The notes beneath the pieces were generated by a model. The model made no database searches, was not told the origin of the DNA, and saw only the letters and a list, made by a program, of their open reading frames with translations. A stretch of 64,000 bases of DNA from Stygiobacter sp. (GTDB lineage: Bacteria > Pseudomonadota > Alphaproteobacteria > Rhodospirillales > Magnetospirillaceae): NCBI GenBank assembly GCA_006218045.1, contig VBWB01000029.1:1-64000 (forward strand). The letters are read 5' to 3'. Positions 17,109-25,889 of the stretch are shown here, in pieces; within the stretch, counting starts at the first letter, position 1; each line of letters begins with the position of its first letter. A program made the position numbers and the translations under genes.

Positions 17109-18558
17109 GGTGCAGATCGCCAACGGCCTGCCGGCCTTCACCATCGTCGGCCTGCCCGACAAGGCGGTGGGGGAAAGCCGCGAGCGGGTGCGGGCCGCCT
17201 TCAACTCCCTCGGCCTGTCGCTGCCGCCGAAACGAATCACCGTCAACCTCGCCCCCGCCGATCTGCTCAAGGAGGGTAGCCATTTCGACCTGCCCATCGC
17301 CCTGGGCCTGTTGGCGGCCATGGGGGTATTGCCGGCGGATGAAGTGGCCGGCTATGTGTCGTTGGGGGAATTGGGTCTGGACGGATCCTTGGCCCCGGTG
17401 GCCGGAGTGCTGCCAGCGGCCATCGCCGCCAATGCTGCCGGCAAGGGCCTGATCTGCCCCGGCAGCCAGGGATCGGAAGCCGCCTGGGCCGGTGATGTCG
17501 AGGTGCTGGCCCCGGCCGGCCTGCTGGCGCTGATCAATCATTTCAAGGGCACCCAGGTTTTGCCCCGGCCCCGGCCCCTGCTGGCCGAGGATGATCCCGA
17601 CCCTCTCGACCTCAGGGACATCAAGGGCCAGGAATCGGCCAAACGCGCCCTCGAAGTCACCGCCGCCGGCGGTCATAACCTGCTGATGATCGGCCCGCCG
17701 GGATCGGGGAAATCCATGCTGGCCGCCCGCCTGCCCGGATTGCTGCCACCGCTGGAACCGGCCGAGGCGCTGGAAGTCAGCATGATCCATTCCATCGGCG
17801 GCCACTTGGCCGAGGGCAAGCTGCTGCGCCGCCGTCCGTTCCGCGACCCCCATCATTCCGCCTCGGTCCCGTCCCTGGTCGGCGGCGGCTCACGGGCCAA
17901 GCCGGGCGAGGTGTCTTTGGCCCATAACGGCGTGTTGTTCCTGGACGAATTGCCGGAATTCCAGCGCGCCGCCCTGGAAGCCCTGCGCCAGCCGCTGGAA
18001 TCGGGCCGGGTCAGCGTGGCGCGAGCCAACGCCCATGTGGTCTATCCCTCGCGCATCCAGTTGGTGGCGGCCATGAATCCGTGCCGCTGCGGCTATCTGG
18101 GCGATGCTGGTCTGGCCTGCACCAAGGCGCCCAAATGCGGGGCCGAGTACCAGAACAAGATTTCCGGGCCGTTGTTCGACCGTATCGACCTGCATGTGGA
18201 AGTGCCGGCAATCAGCCCCGCCGATCTGTCGCTGCCGCCGCCGGCGGAAGGATCGGCGCAAGTCGCCGCCCGTGTCGCCGCCGCCCGCGCCATCCAAGCC
18301 GAACGCGGGGCCGAACTGGGCATCCGCAGCAATGCCTTGCTCGATGGCGAGGTCCTGGAAAAGCTGGCCGCCCCCGATGCCCCTGGCCGCGCCTTGCTGA
18401 CCGAGGCGGCGGAGCGCATGCGCCTGTCGGCGCGCGGCTATCACCGGGTGTTGCGGGTGGCCCGCACCTTGGCCGATCTGCAAGGCGGCGGTGGCGTCAG
18501 CCGCCTGCATGTGGCCGAGGCCCTGTCATACCGACGGCTGATGCCGGGACGGTCATAA
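17044..18558 (+). CDS. comM: YifB/ComM family AAA+ ATPase (Mg-chelatase-like)
   Basis: A 504-residue protein. N-terminal Lon-substrate-binding-like domain (1-165), AAA+ core with Walker A GPPGSGKS near residue 217 and Walker B LFLDELPEF, a cysteine-containing segment (NPCRCGYLGD...CTKAPKC), and the C-terminal lid domain. ComM is a hexameric helicase promoting branch migration during natural transformation; in other species its gene is a known insertion site. The start MTTHAP is set by homology and overlaps the stop of the upstream small gene (ATGA), so its translation may be coupled to that gene. Confidence 0.95.
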   Translation: MTTHAPTIAFSGIDCLDIDVQVVQIANGLPAFTIVGLPDKAVGESRERVRAAFNSLGLSLPPKRITVNLAPADLLKEGSHFDLPIALGLLAAMGVLPADEVAGYVSLGELGLDGSLAPVAGVLPAAIAANAAGKGLICPGSQGSEAAWAGDVEVLAPAGLLALINHFKGTQVLPRPRPLLAEDDPDPLDLRDIKGQESAKRALEVTAAGGHNLLMIGPPGSGKSMLAARLPGLLPPLEPAEALEVSMIHSIGGHLAEGKLLRRRPFRDPHHSASVPSLVGGGSRAKPGEVSLAHNGVLFLDELPEFQRAALEALRQPLESGRVSVARANAHVVYPSRIQLVAAMNPCRCGYLGDAGLACTKAPKCGAEYQNKISGPLFDRIDLHVEVPAISPADLSLPPPAEGSAQVAARVAAARAIQAERGAELGIRSNALLDGEVLEKLAAPDAPGRALLTEAAERMRLSARGYHRVLRVARTLADLQGGGGVSRLHVAEALSYRRLMPGRS

Positions 18559-18614
18559 ACTCCAGACCTTCGTCCAGTTGCGCACAGGCGGAAAGCTGAG
18601 CACAGTCTGTGGGT

Positions 18615-19256
18615 ATGGATCAGACGCCCTGCGCCAACAACCGTGCCTGTCATGCCATTTCCAGCGTGGTGCTGGACGTGGTCCAGGCGTTGTTGCGCGA
18701 GCGGTCGGTCAACGGCAAGGTGGATCTGGCCGACGTCGACCGACTGATCGCGCTGGTCCGCCGCGGCCCCATGAGCCTGGATCCCGCCTATGCCGTGCAG
18801 GAAGAACGCTGCCGCGCCCAGCACTCCAAGCCCAAGGGCAATGTGGGGGCACGGTCCAATCCATTCCAACGGCTGATGGTCCGTCCACTGGAGCCCTTGC
18901 TGGGTCAGGTGCTGCCGCGCCCTCTGTTGACGCATTATTTCGCCTTCATCGACGTTGCCTTGGGGCCGGCGGCGCGCGACGAGCTGGAGCGCGATTGCCG
19001 CGCCCTGATCCAGGCGTTGCTGGTGGTCCATGGCAACAACCTGACCTGGGATCATTTCTACGCCGATTCGCGTTCCACCGTCATTTTGCGTCGGGCCTTG
19101 GCCATCATCACCAGTATCCTGAAGCAACCCCACGGCCCGGCCATGTGGCGCAACCATATGGGCCGCCCCCAGGGCGACACCCCGGCCCCCCAGGCCGAGC
19201 AGTTGAAGATTATCCTCGATTGTCTGCTGCAAACCCATCACGGCCTGGCCGCTTGA
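18615..19256 (+). CDS. Conserved hypothetical protein, 213 aa
   Basis: An all-helical looking soluble protein without signal peptide. Notable segments are NNRACHAISSVVLDVVQALLRE at the start, RPLLTHYFAFIDVALGP and HGNNLTWDHFYADSRSTVILRRAL in the middle. Two histidines and several Asp/Glu could bind metal, but I recognise no family. ATG 18615 is chosen; GTG 18609 would add two residues. It stands 56 bp after comM on the same strand. Confidence 0.6.
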   Translation: MDQTPCANNRACHAISSVVLDVVQALLRERSVNGKVDLADVDRLIALVRRGPMSLDPAYAVQEERCRAQHSKPKGNVGARSNPFQRLMVRPLEPLLGQVLPRPLLTHYFAFIDVALGPAARDELERDCRALIQALLVVHGNNLTWDHFYADSRSTVILRRALAIITSILKQPHGPAMWRNHMGRPQGDTPAPQAEQLKIILDCLLQTHHGLAA

Positions 19257-19333
19257 GCTTCCCTTGACCAAAGTCGGGGCGCTGAACCGCGCCTTGGGTT
19301 ACACCAGACCCGAACTGGCAAGGAGCGGCACGG

Positions 19334-19681
19334 GTGAAACAGCACATCGCAATCTGGGGGCCAAGGATCGTGCTGGCCGCCGAACTGGCTCTGTTCGCCG
19401 TGGTGATCGGCCATCTCGATGCCGGCCTGAAGACGGAAATGGCCGACGGCCAGCCCTTCGGTCACTGTTCCCAGGCTCAATTCGAGGCCATCGGCCTAGC
19501 TTGGCTGGGCATGACTTCGCTGGCCTTCATCGGCACCCTATGGTCGGTGTTCCGCCGCGGCAAGTGGCTGGGGCTGGCCTTGTTCGTGCTGCCGGTGATC
19601 ATCGCCACCACCATGGCCAAATACCAGGAAGACCGCTATCCGCCGTGCTGGGATCGCCCGGTGGAACAAAGCCGGCCGTAG
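19334..19681 (+). CDS. Small inner-membrane protein, 115 aa
   Basis: GTG start with AGGAG 8 nt upstream. Three hydrophobic segments are visible, at about 10-26, 54-70 and 77-93. The polar parts carry two cysteines (GHCSQAQ and PPCWDRP). No family recognised. The following 159 bp (19682-19840) contains no gene; its AT-rich end probably holds the promoter of the AhpD-like gene. Confidence 0.65.
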   Translation: MKQHIAIWGPRIVLAAELALFAVVIGHLDAGLKTEMADGQPFGHCSQAQFEAIGLAWLGMTSLAFIGTLWSVFRRGKWLGLALFVLPVIIATTMAKYQEDRYPPCWDRPVEQSRP

Positions 19682-19840
19682 ACAGGCTGCGGAAAACTCT
19701 GTTTGCCACCCTCTGATCCGTCGCGGCCCGCTTTCGATTGAACGAAATCGGCTCTAGGGCGCCATGCGCAGCCTGCACTTCTCATTATTTGCCAATGCCA
19801 GCATATTAGCGACATCGAATAACAAGCGGAGTTTTCTCTG

Positions 19841-20200
19841 ATGAGCACCCAGGACTGGCCCGAACTGGCCAAGGATTTGTCGGCGTTGGTTGGACAGGTG
19901 CGTGGCGGCATCCCCGAGGTGATGAAGGGCTTTTCCGCCATGGCCAAGGCCGCCTGCGCCGATGGGGCCCTGGACGCCAAGACCAAGGAACTGGTGGCCC
20001 TGGGCATCGCCATCGCCGCCCGCTGTGACGGCTGCATCACCTTTCACACCCGCACCGCCCGCGACCTCGGCACCAGCCGCGAGGAACTGATGGAAGTGAT
20101 CGGCATGGCCGTCTACATGGGCGGCGGACCGTCCCTGATGTATGGCGGTATGGCGGTCGAGGCCTTCGATCAGCACGTGGCCGACAAAGCCGCGGAATAA
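19841..20200 (+). CDS. Carboxymuconolactone decarboxylase/AhpD-like protein
   Basis: A 119-residue AhpD-fold protein. The redox motif CDGC with downstream His (CDGCITFHTRTARDLG) is the family active site. Such proteins act as thiol peroxidase partners or alkylhydroperoxidase-like enzymes in the cytosol. Length matches single-domain members. It is followed by a long perfect hairpin and then small cytochrome genes, but shares no obvious operon with them. Confidence 0.9.
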   Translation: MSTQDWPELAKDLSALVGQVRGGIPEVMKGFSAMAKAACADGALDAKTKELVALGIAIAARCDGCITFHTRTARDLGTSREELMEVIGMAVYMGGGPSLMYGGMAVEAFDQHVADKAAE

Positions 20201-20209
20201 TCGCTTTCG

Positions 20210-20240
20210 CCAAGGAATGACCCGTCGGGTCATTCCTTGG
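20210..20240. terminator. 14-bp perfect hairpin after the AhpD-like gene
   Basis: CCAAGGAATGACCC (20210-20223) and GGGTCATTCCTTGG (20227-20240) form a perfect stem with a 3-nt loop, 9 bp past the stop codon. There is no T run, so it may act as a transcript-stabilising or Rho-assisted end, or as a binding site for a dimeric regulator of the cytochrome gene downstream. Confidence 0.5.
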
Positions 20241-20320
20241 CCGGGCGATTTGATCGCCGTCAAGGCAGACAGGATGGTTTTGTGCTGTCACCATGATCAG
20301 GCATTGGACGGAGAATGGCG

Positions 20321-20743
20321 ATGAGAGTGTTGATCTTTCCCCTTCTGGCCGTGCTGATACTGACGGCTCCGGCCCAGGCAGAGCAGCCCGAGGCGATTTT
20401 CGACCGGGCCTGCGGGGCTTGCCATTTCAAGCAGCGCGACCCGGCGCGGCGCGATGAAATGATTGCGCCGCCCATGGACATGATGGCGGCGCATCTGCGG
20501 CAGGTGACTGGCCCTGACCGTGCCGTCTTTGTCGCCCGCGTGCTGGATTTCATCAAGGCCCCGGCCGAGGCCAAGGCCGTGGACGCCATGGCGGTGCAGC
20601 GCTTTGGCCTGATGCCGCCCATCGGCGACACCTTCCCCGAACTGACCGATGGGGAATTGCAAGCGGTCGCCAATTGGGTTTTCGATAGTTTCGCCACCGC
20701 GCAATTACCATCCCAAGGCCAGCGCGGACGGATGGCTCCCTGA
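20321..20743 (+). CDS. Periplasmic monohaem c-type cytochrome
   Basis: A 140-residue protein with a signal peptide (MRVLIFPLLAVLILTAPAQA), one haem motif CGACH shortly after, and a likely axial Met in GLMPPIG. The ATG at 20321 has GGAG 7 nt upstream; the ATG two codons earlier lies too close to it. Class I cytochrome fold, probably an electron carrier in the periplasm. The partner is unknown; a second small cytochrome follows 74 bp later. Confidence 0.85.
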   Translation: MRVLIFPLLAVLILTAPAQAEQPEAIFDRACGACHFKQRDPARRDEMIAPPMDMMAAHLRQVTGPDRAVFVARVLDFIKAPAEAKAVDAMAVQRFGLMPPIGDTFPELTDGELQAVANWVFDSFATAQLPSQGQRGRMAP

Positions 20744-20817
20744 TCGCCCCCCAATTTCATCAATAGGGGGGCATTGATGGAAACGGCGGTCCTTCGCGCT
20801 CTTGTTACAAATCGGGA

Positions 20818-21315
20818 ATGATGATGTCAACACTCTCCCGTCTTTGTGTCGTGACGCTGTATCTTGCCGTCGGCTCGGCTCAGGCCAGTGATCTGCACGC
20901 CCTGTGGGATGGTCAATGCGGCGGCTGCCATGGTCACGCCGCCGATTTCGCCCGTCAGGCGCTGGATTTGCGCGACGGCGTCGTCTTTGGGCGGGCCAGC
21001 GGGCAAAAGCTGGATGATTTTCTCGTCCGCCATAATGGCGGCTATTCCCCGGCGCAGATCGCCGCCTTGGCTGACATGCTGGTCGGCCAGATGGGGCGCG
21101 GCCCGGAATTTCGCACCCATTGCGGCGGCTGCCATGATACCGCCGCCCAATTGGTGCGCGACTGGGTGGTGCGTCGCGACGGCGTGCTGGTCGGCCTGGG
21201 CTCGGGTCAACCCCTGACCGATTTTCTGCGCCGACATGGTGGTGCCGATGAAACCGGCCGGGCGCAGATCATCGAATCCTTGAACCGCATCGAAACCGAA
21301 ATAAATCATCGTTAG
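20818..21315 (+). CDS. Periplasmic dihaem c-type cytochrome built from a tandem duplication
   Basis: A 165-residue exported protein with two CGGCH motifs. The two halves are visibly repeated: QCGGCH...RDGVVFGRASGQKLDDFLVRH and HCGGCH...RDGVLVGLGSGQPLTDFLRRH. No Met axial ligand is evident in either half, but each ends in an R-H-(N/G)-G motif, so bis-His haem is possible. Three ATGs stand in a row; 20824 has the best spacing to GGGA. The role is unknown; its neighbour is another small cytochrome. Confidence 0.85.
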   Translation: MMMSTLSRLCVVTLYLAVGSAQASDLHALWDGQCGGCHGHAADFARQALDLRDGVVFGRASGQKLDDFLVRHNGGYSPAQIAALADMLVGQMGRGPEFRTHCGGCHDTAAQLVRDWVVRRDGVLVGLGSGQPLTDFLRRHGGADETGRAQIIESLNRIETEINHR

Positions 21316-21380
21316 AGGTTTGCGCACAGTCACGGCATGATGCTTGCAGGGTAATAGGCGAACGGCCAAGACCGAAGGCG

Positions 21381-22874
21381 ATGAACAGCACCCTGTCCCA
21401 GGACCCAAAAGGCTATTACGCCATCCTAGGCCTTGCCCCCGGCGCCGATCTGGTGGCGATCAAGGCGGCCTATCGCGCGCGCGCCAAGAAGGTCCATCCC
21501 GACCGCAACCCGACGGACGCCGCTCGCCTTGAATTTCAAAGGCTTGTCGAGGCTTATCGGGTCTTGCAGGACGTGTTGCGGCGGGCCGAATACGATGCCA
21601 CCGGGGTGCACCCGCTGACCGAGGACGGCGACGATTACCCCTCGTCGCCGTTTGCCTGTTCGCGCTGCGGCAAGGTCACCGCCCAGCCGCGCTATGTCAT
21701 TTTCCACCGGGTAAAAAGTTACCTGGTGTGGGCGCATTGGAGCCATGACGAGGGAATTTTTTGCCGGGACTGCGCCGATCTTGCGGCGGCCAGGGCCAGT
21801 ACCCAGACCTGGGCCTGGGGCTGGTGGTCGCCCATGGGGCTGCTGTTGACGCCGCTGGCTTTGTTTCGCAATCTGTTCGGCGGCACCAAGCCCCGGCACC
21901 AGAATGCCCGGCTGCTGATCCGTCAGGCCCGCGCTTTTCTCGATCTGGAGGAAACCGATCTGGCCCGCGGCCTGACCGAGCAGGCGGCGCGATTCGCCCG
22001 GCTGTCGGTGCACAAGCGGCAGGTGGCGGTGTTGCGCCAAGCGACGCAAGATTCCAGCCGCCGCCTGCGCGGGCGGTGGGCGCCGTGGAAAGGCGCGGTA
22101 TTCGCCGCCCAGGGCCTGCCCTTGGCCGCCTTGCCGGTGGCTTTGGGGCTGTTGGGTTTCGGTCTGACCCGGCCCTGGGATCAGCCGGTGGCCAGTTCCG
22201 CCGGCATCACCGTACAGGCCGCCCTGGTCGGCGATATCCGCCACGTGGCGGTGGCCGATCTGAAATTGCGCCAAGCCCCGTTGGAAGGGGCGCCGGTGCT
22301 GACCCTGCTTGACCGTTTCACCACCGTACAGATTTTGGATTCGCCTGATCCGGAATGGGCGCAGGTGCGGACGCCGTCGGGCGTCATCGGCTGGGTGTCG
22401 CGGCGCGGCCTTTATGCCGGGGCCGGTACGCGCCACAAACAGGATTGGTGCGAGGCCAACAAAGGCGCCAAGACCGAACCGGGCGAGGTGCTGATGCGCC
22501 GGGCCAGCGGCGAGCACCGGTTGATGATCCACAACGAGGGCCGCTTCGACGCCGTGGTCAAGCTGAAGACGGCCAGCGGCACCACCGTGCTCTCCTATTT
22601 TATTCCGGCAGCATATCATCTGGCGGTGGGCAGCATCCCCGAGGGCACCTACCGCATGGAATTCGCCACCGGCAGCTTTTATTCCCGGGGCTGCGGGCTG
22701 TTCACCAAGGACATGGAAGCGGGCCTGCTGCCGTTCACCCTGACCTTCCGCACCCTGGCGGCGACCAGGACGTCGTCGATGATGACCTTGCCGGAAATCA
22801 CCCTGGCGCCGCCGGGCAAGGATGTCAGCGGCCCGCAAAGCCTGGATATCGACCGTTTCGTCGAGGACGATTAA
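21381..22874 (+). CDS. J-domain protein with zinc ribbon, membrane segments and SH3-like domain
   Basis: A 497-residue protein with an uncommon layout. The J domain (residues 10-75) has an intact HPD in KKVHPDRNP. Next comes a treble-clef-like zinc site, CSRCGKV and CRDCADL, then hydrophobic segments (GWWSPMGLLLTPLALFRNLFG, and about 240-260). From about 285 a bacterial SH3-like domain reads LKLRQAPLEGAPVLTLLDRFTTVQIL...VIGWVSRRGLY, followed by a beta-rich C-terminal domain. It probably recruits DnaK at the membrane, with the SH3 part in the periplasm, but the topology is not certain. Confidence 0.8.
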   Translation: MNSTLSQDPKGYYAILGLAPGADLVAIKAAYRARAKKVHPDRNPTDAARLEFQRLVEAYRVLQDVLRRAEYDATGVHPLTEDGDDYPSSPFACSRCGKVTAQPRYVIFHRVKSYLVWAHWSHDEGIFCRDCADLAAARASTQTWAWGWWSPMGLLLTPLALFRNLFGGTKPRHQNARLLIRQARAFLDLEETDLARGLTEQAARFARLSVHKRQVAVLRQATQDSSRRLRGRWAPWKGAVFAAQGLPLAALPVALGLLGFGLTRPWDQPVASSAGITVQAALVGDIRHVAVADLKLRQAPLEGAPVLTLLDRFTTVQILDSPDPEWAQVRTPSGVIGWVSRRGLYAGAGTRHKQDWCEANKGAKTEPGEVLMRRASGEHRLMIHNEGRFDAVVKLKTASGTTVLSYFIPAAYHLAVGSIPEGTYRMEFATGSFYSRGCGLFTKDMEAGLLPFTLTFRTLAATRTSSMMTLPEITLAPPGKDVSGPQSLDIDRFVEDD

Positions 22875-22936
22875 TCTTTGGTTGAAATCGGGGAAAAGTA
22901 CACCGAGGCGAAGCCGAGGGACTTTTTCACGGGATG

Positions 22937-23944
22937 CTAATTCACGTAAAATTGCCAGCCGAACCAGCGCCAGCGCCCGTCCAGGGTGGGGATGGTACAG
23001 TTGATGCGCCCGCGCCCGGCGGGAAACGGCTTGGTCATGCGCACTTCGACCCGCGGCCCCAGGGTTTCGGTCTTTACCTTGCCCTCGTGCGAGGCGTAGC
23101 AGCCCAGCAATTCCATCCCCGGCACCTCCTGCGCCAGGGTGAAGCCGAACAGCGGCGGATTGACCTTCAGCGTCGGGTCGGGGGGGCTGACCTCGACCAC
23201 CGGCAGGGCGATGGTGCGCGCCGCCAGCCGGAAGCGCTCGATTTCGCCATAGGTTTCATTAAGGGCGAAACGGGGCAGGAAGAAAGGGGGCGCGCCGAAC
23301 CAGGCCGGGCCGGAATGCTGGCCGAAGGCGGCTTCATAGCCGGCGGCGCGCACTGCCCGTTCGGCGTCATTGCTCATTTCCCCGAACGGCCAGGCGAACA
23401 GCTTGGGCACCACGCCCAATTCCGCTTGAAAGCGCTGGGCGGCGCGGGCCAGATCGTCGGCGACGCCGGCTTGGCTCAGGGCCGGCATGTGGGGATGGCC
23501 GGCGCCCTGGCTGCCGATGGTCACCAGCCCCGAGGCCGCCAATTCGCGGATTTGGTCCCAACTCATGTATTCGCCGCCGCCGCGATCGGTCTCGTCGGTG
23601 ACCACGAACAGGGTAAAGGGCAGATTGGCCGCCTTCAGGCGCGGCCAAGCGTTGCGGTGGACGGTCATCCAGGCGTCGTCGATGGACAGCGCCACCGTTT
23701 TTTCCGGCAGAGCCTGCCCGCTTTTCAGGGCGGCGACGATGCGCGGCAGCGACCACACCGTGTAGCCGCCGCTTTGCAACTCGGCGATATGGGCGTCCAA
23801 CTGGTCGATGCGGGTGTTGGCGGTGGGAAAACGCGAATCGTCGAAGCGGTGGTACATGAACACCACCGCCGAATCCGCCGCCCAAGCCGCCGAACCGGTC
23901 AGCAGCATGGCAACGCCCGCGATCAGTCCCAAAAATTTACGCAT
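22937..23944 (-). CDS. Exported polysaccharide deacetylase (NodB-like)
   Basis: A 335-residue protein with a signal peptide cleaved after AWA. NodB homology motifs: VALSIDDAW carries the acid pair, and GAGHPHM holds the metal-binding histidines; the later LFAWPFGE motif also fits. It would remove N-acetyl groups from a polysaccharide or peptidoglycan in the periplasm. The C-terminal 110 residues form an additional beta-rich domain. It is divergent from the RutE-like gene. Confidence 0.85.
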   Translation of the reverse strand: MRKFLGLIAGVAMLLTGSAAWAADSAVVFMYHRFDDSRFPTANTRIDQLDAHIAELQSGGYTVWSLPRIVAALKSGQALPEKTVALSIDDAWMTVHRNAWPRLKAANLPFTLFVVTDETDRGGGEYMSWDQIRELAASGLVTIGSQGAGHPHMPALSQAGVADDLARAAQRFQAELGVVPKLFAWPFGEMSNDAERAVRAAGYEAAFGQHSGPAWFGAPPFFLPRFALNETYGEIERFRLAARTIALPVVEVSPPDPTLKVNPPLFGFTLAQEVPGMELLGCYASHEGKVKTETLGPRVEVRMTKPFPAGRGRINCTIPTLDGRWRWFGWQFYVN

Positions 23945-23995
23945 CGCTCTCTAGGTTCCCCGCCCCCATCGGGGGTAAGGTAAGTCCAAGCTAAA

Positions 23996-24012
23996 ACAAC
24001 ACTTCATGTTGT
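23996..24012. promoter_or_regulatory. Small inverted repeat between divergent genes
   Basis: ACAACA-N5-TGTTGT lies 17 bp ahead of the RutE-like start codon, in the 85-bp divergent promoter region. A second small stem, CCCCC-ATC-GGGGG, lies nearer the deacetylase gene. Either could be an operator; no regulator is assigned. Confidence 0.25.
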
Positions 24013-24029
24013 ACGACAGGAGACGGTCC

Positions 24030-24608
24030 ATGACCACCCCGCAACTGGAACAAATGTTCAACCTGGGCCGCACCCATTCCCATTGGCGGGATCGTCCGGT
24101 GGATGCGGACCTGTTGCGCCAAGCCTGGGATCTGGCGGTGCTGGGGCCGACTTCCGCCAATTGTCTGCCCATGCGCGTGGTTTTCGTCGTGGGGGCCGAG
24201 GCCAAGGCCAAACTGCGCCCGGCCTTGGCCGCCGGCAATGTGGACAAGACCATGGCGGCCCCGGTCACCGCCATCATCGGCCAGGACCTGGATTTCCCCG
24301 AAACCTTGCCCCGGCTTTATCCCCACGCCGATGCACGGTCGTGGTTCGTCGGCAACGACGCCCTGATCCAGTCCACGGCGTTTCGCAATTCCAGCTTGCA
24401 AGCCGGTTATTTCATCCTGGCGCTGCGTGCCCTGGGGCTGGATTGCGGCCCCATGAGCGGCTTCGACGCCGATCAGGTCGACCAGGCCTTTTTCACCGGC
24501 ACCAAGGTGCGGGCCAATCTGCTCGTCAATATCGGTTACGGAGATGCAACAAAATTGCATCCGCGCAATCCCCGCCTGTCCTTCGATGAAGGCTGCCGCA
24601 TCTTATAA
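24030..24608 (+). CDS. Malonic-semialdehyde-reductase-like nitroreductase (RutE family)
   Basis: A 192-residue FMN nitroreductase-fold protein. LGPTSANCLPMRVVFV, QSTAFRNSSLQAGYFILALRALGLDCGPMSGFD and NIGYGD match the RutE/HadB branch, which reduces malonic semialdehyde to 3-hydroxypropionate. No other rut genes are nearby, so a physiological role in uracil breakdown is not supported. ATG 24030 has GGAG upstream. Its stop lies in the first unit of an 18-bp tandem repeat. Confidence 0.88.
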   Translation: MTTPQLEQMFNLGRTHSHWRDRPVDADLLRQAWDLAVLGPTSANCLPMRVVFVVGAEAKAKLRPALAAGNVDKTMAAPVTAIIGQDLDFPETLPRLYPHADARSWFVGNDALIQSTAFRNSSLQAGYFILALRALGLDCGPMSGFDADQVDQAFFTGTKVRANLLVNIGYGDATKLHPRNPRLSFDEGCRIL

Positions 24609-24636
24609 TTTAGGCCGGTCTTATAATTTGGGTCGG
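24601..24636. repeat. 18-bp tandem duplication spanning two convergent stop codons
   Basis: TCTTATAATTTAGGCCGG (24601-24618) is followed directly by TCTTATAATTTGGGTCGG (24619-24636), two mismatches. The TTATAA core supplies the TAA of the plus-strand gene in the first unit and the TAA of the minus-strand gene in the second. Confidence 0.8.
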
Positions 24637-25112
24637 GGCAGATGCGACAGATCGATGCCGGCGGCCCAGCCGCCGACGATGGTGATGACGGCGACAATGG
24701 CGATTTCCGTCACTGATCCGGTGCGACACAGATTAAGGCTGAAGCGGCGTTTGTGCGGCCACAGCAGCGGCACCCCCGAGGGCGTCAGGCCATCGGCGAG
24801 CAGGTGCGACAGATAGCCCACCACCACCGGCGCCGCCAGCCAGCCGGTGCCCATGATCGCCAGCAAGACGGCACCGGCGAGGACCGCCAGGGCCGAATGG
24901 GTAAGGCCGCGATGGCCCAGCAGCAAAGATAATGGTACCGAAATAAAGCGGACCTTGCGCCCGGCCCAGGAATGCGGATGGTCGATGTCGGGCAACAGCG
25001 CCCCCAGGGCCGCTGCCGCCAGGGATTGGGGGTCAACCGCTTCCAGTCCCGACAGACGGGCGGTCACCGCCCACAGCGCCGCACCGACGGCGATGTGTGA
25101 TCCGGCCATCAT
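24621..25112 (-). CDS. YdjM/DUF457-like membrane-bound metal-dependent hydrolase
   Basis: A 163-residue membrane protein. The first helix region carries SHIAVGAALW, then LLPDIDHPHSWAGRK and LGHRGLTHSALAV, the His/Asp motifs of the DUF457 family; SHLLADGLTPSGVPLLWP completes it. Four hydrophobic segments are apparent. E. coli YdjM is LexA-regulated, but no LexA box is evident here. The substrate is unknown. Confidence 0.85.
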   Translation of the reverse strand: MMAGSHIAVGAALWAVTARLSGLEAVDPQSLAAAALGALLPDIDHPHSWAGRKVRFISVPLSLLLGHRGLTHSALAVLAGAVLLAIMGTGWLAAPVVVGYLSHLLADGLTPSGVPLLWPHKRRFSLNLCRTGSVTEIAIVAVITIVGGWAAGIDLSHLPRPKL

Positions 25113-25246
25113 GCTGTGCGTCCTCCGTCAACCCTACCGCTTTTGGGTGTGGTGGTTCGGGTCACTCGATTATTGGAATTGCTCATGAGCCTCGGGTAAA
25201 CTCCGTATGGGAAAGGGCGGGACGGAAAAGGTCTCGGGGGTGAGCC

Positions 25247-25771
25247 ATGACCATTGCCTGGCGTGAAGCCATGAATACCGGAGATCCGACCATCGACGCC
25301 GATCATCGGCATCTGGTCGATCTGATCAATGCCTTTGAAGCGGCCCTGGCTGAGGGCGGTGCCATCGAGCATAAGCGCATCGCCCGGGTGCTGCTGGGAC
25401 TGGTGGAATATACCGGCGAGCATTTCAAACGCGAGGAAGATATTCAGCTGGCGGTGCGCTATCCCTATCACGACAGCCATCGGCGATCGCATCGGGACGT
25501 GCTGAAGAAGCTGTCGACCATCGTCGGCGATTACACCAAGACCCCCGACGGCCCCGAGCGCGACCGCATGGTGCGCGATCTGGGGGCGTTTTTGAAGGAA
25601 TGGCTGGTGGATCACATCATTCAGTCGGATCTGCGCATGAAGCCTTATATCCAGCAGATGCAGCAGCAAAAGGTGCTGGCCGACAAGCGGCGGCGCGAGG
25701 CGGTGGCGGCCTCGGAGCGCATGGCGGCGGAAAAAGCCCTGGCGGAAAAGCTGGCGGCGGAAAAACTGTGA
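25247..25771 (+). CDS. Bacteriohemerythrin
   Basis: A 174-residue four-helix di-iron protein. Iron ligands are visible in order: His in DADHRHL, HFKREED (His and Glu), HDSHRRSH and HIIQSD (His and Asp). The first about 130 residues form the domain; the remaining lysine/alanine-rich helix (ADKRRREAVAASERMAAEKA) is an extension that could form a coiled coil. Such proteins bind O2 for storage or sensing and are abundant in microaerophiles. The upstream 134 bp is a divergent promoter region. Confidence 0.92.
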   Translation: MTIAWREAMNTGDPTIDADHRHLVDLINAFEAALAEGGAIEHKRIARVLLGLVEYTGEHFKREEDIQLAVRYPYHDSHRRSHRDVLKKLSTIVGDYTKTPDGPERDRMVRDLGAFLKEWLVDHIIQSDLRMKPYIQQMQQQKVLADKRRREAVAASERMAAEKALAEKLAAEKL

Positions 25772-25889
25772 GCCCGACGCCCCGCCGCCTTCGGCCTTGA
25801 CCATAATCATTGCGACGGTAAGTTTCCTCTTGCCGCATCGCAGCGATATCCTCATTCTGCTGCCCCATCATTGCGAGCGGAGAGCTTTT

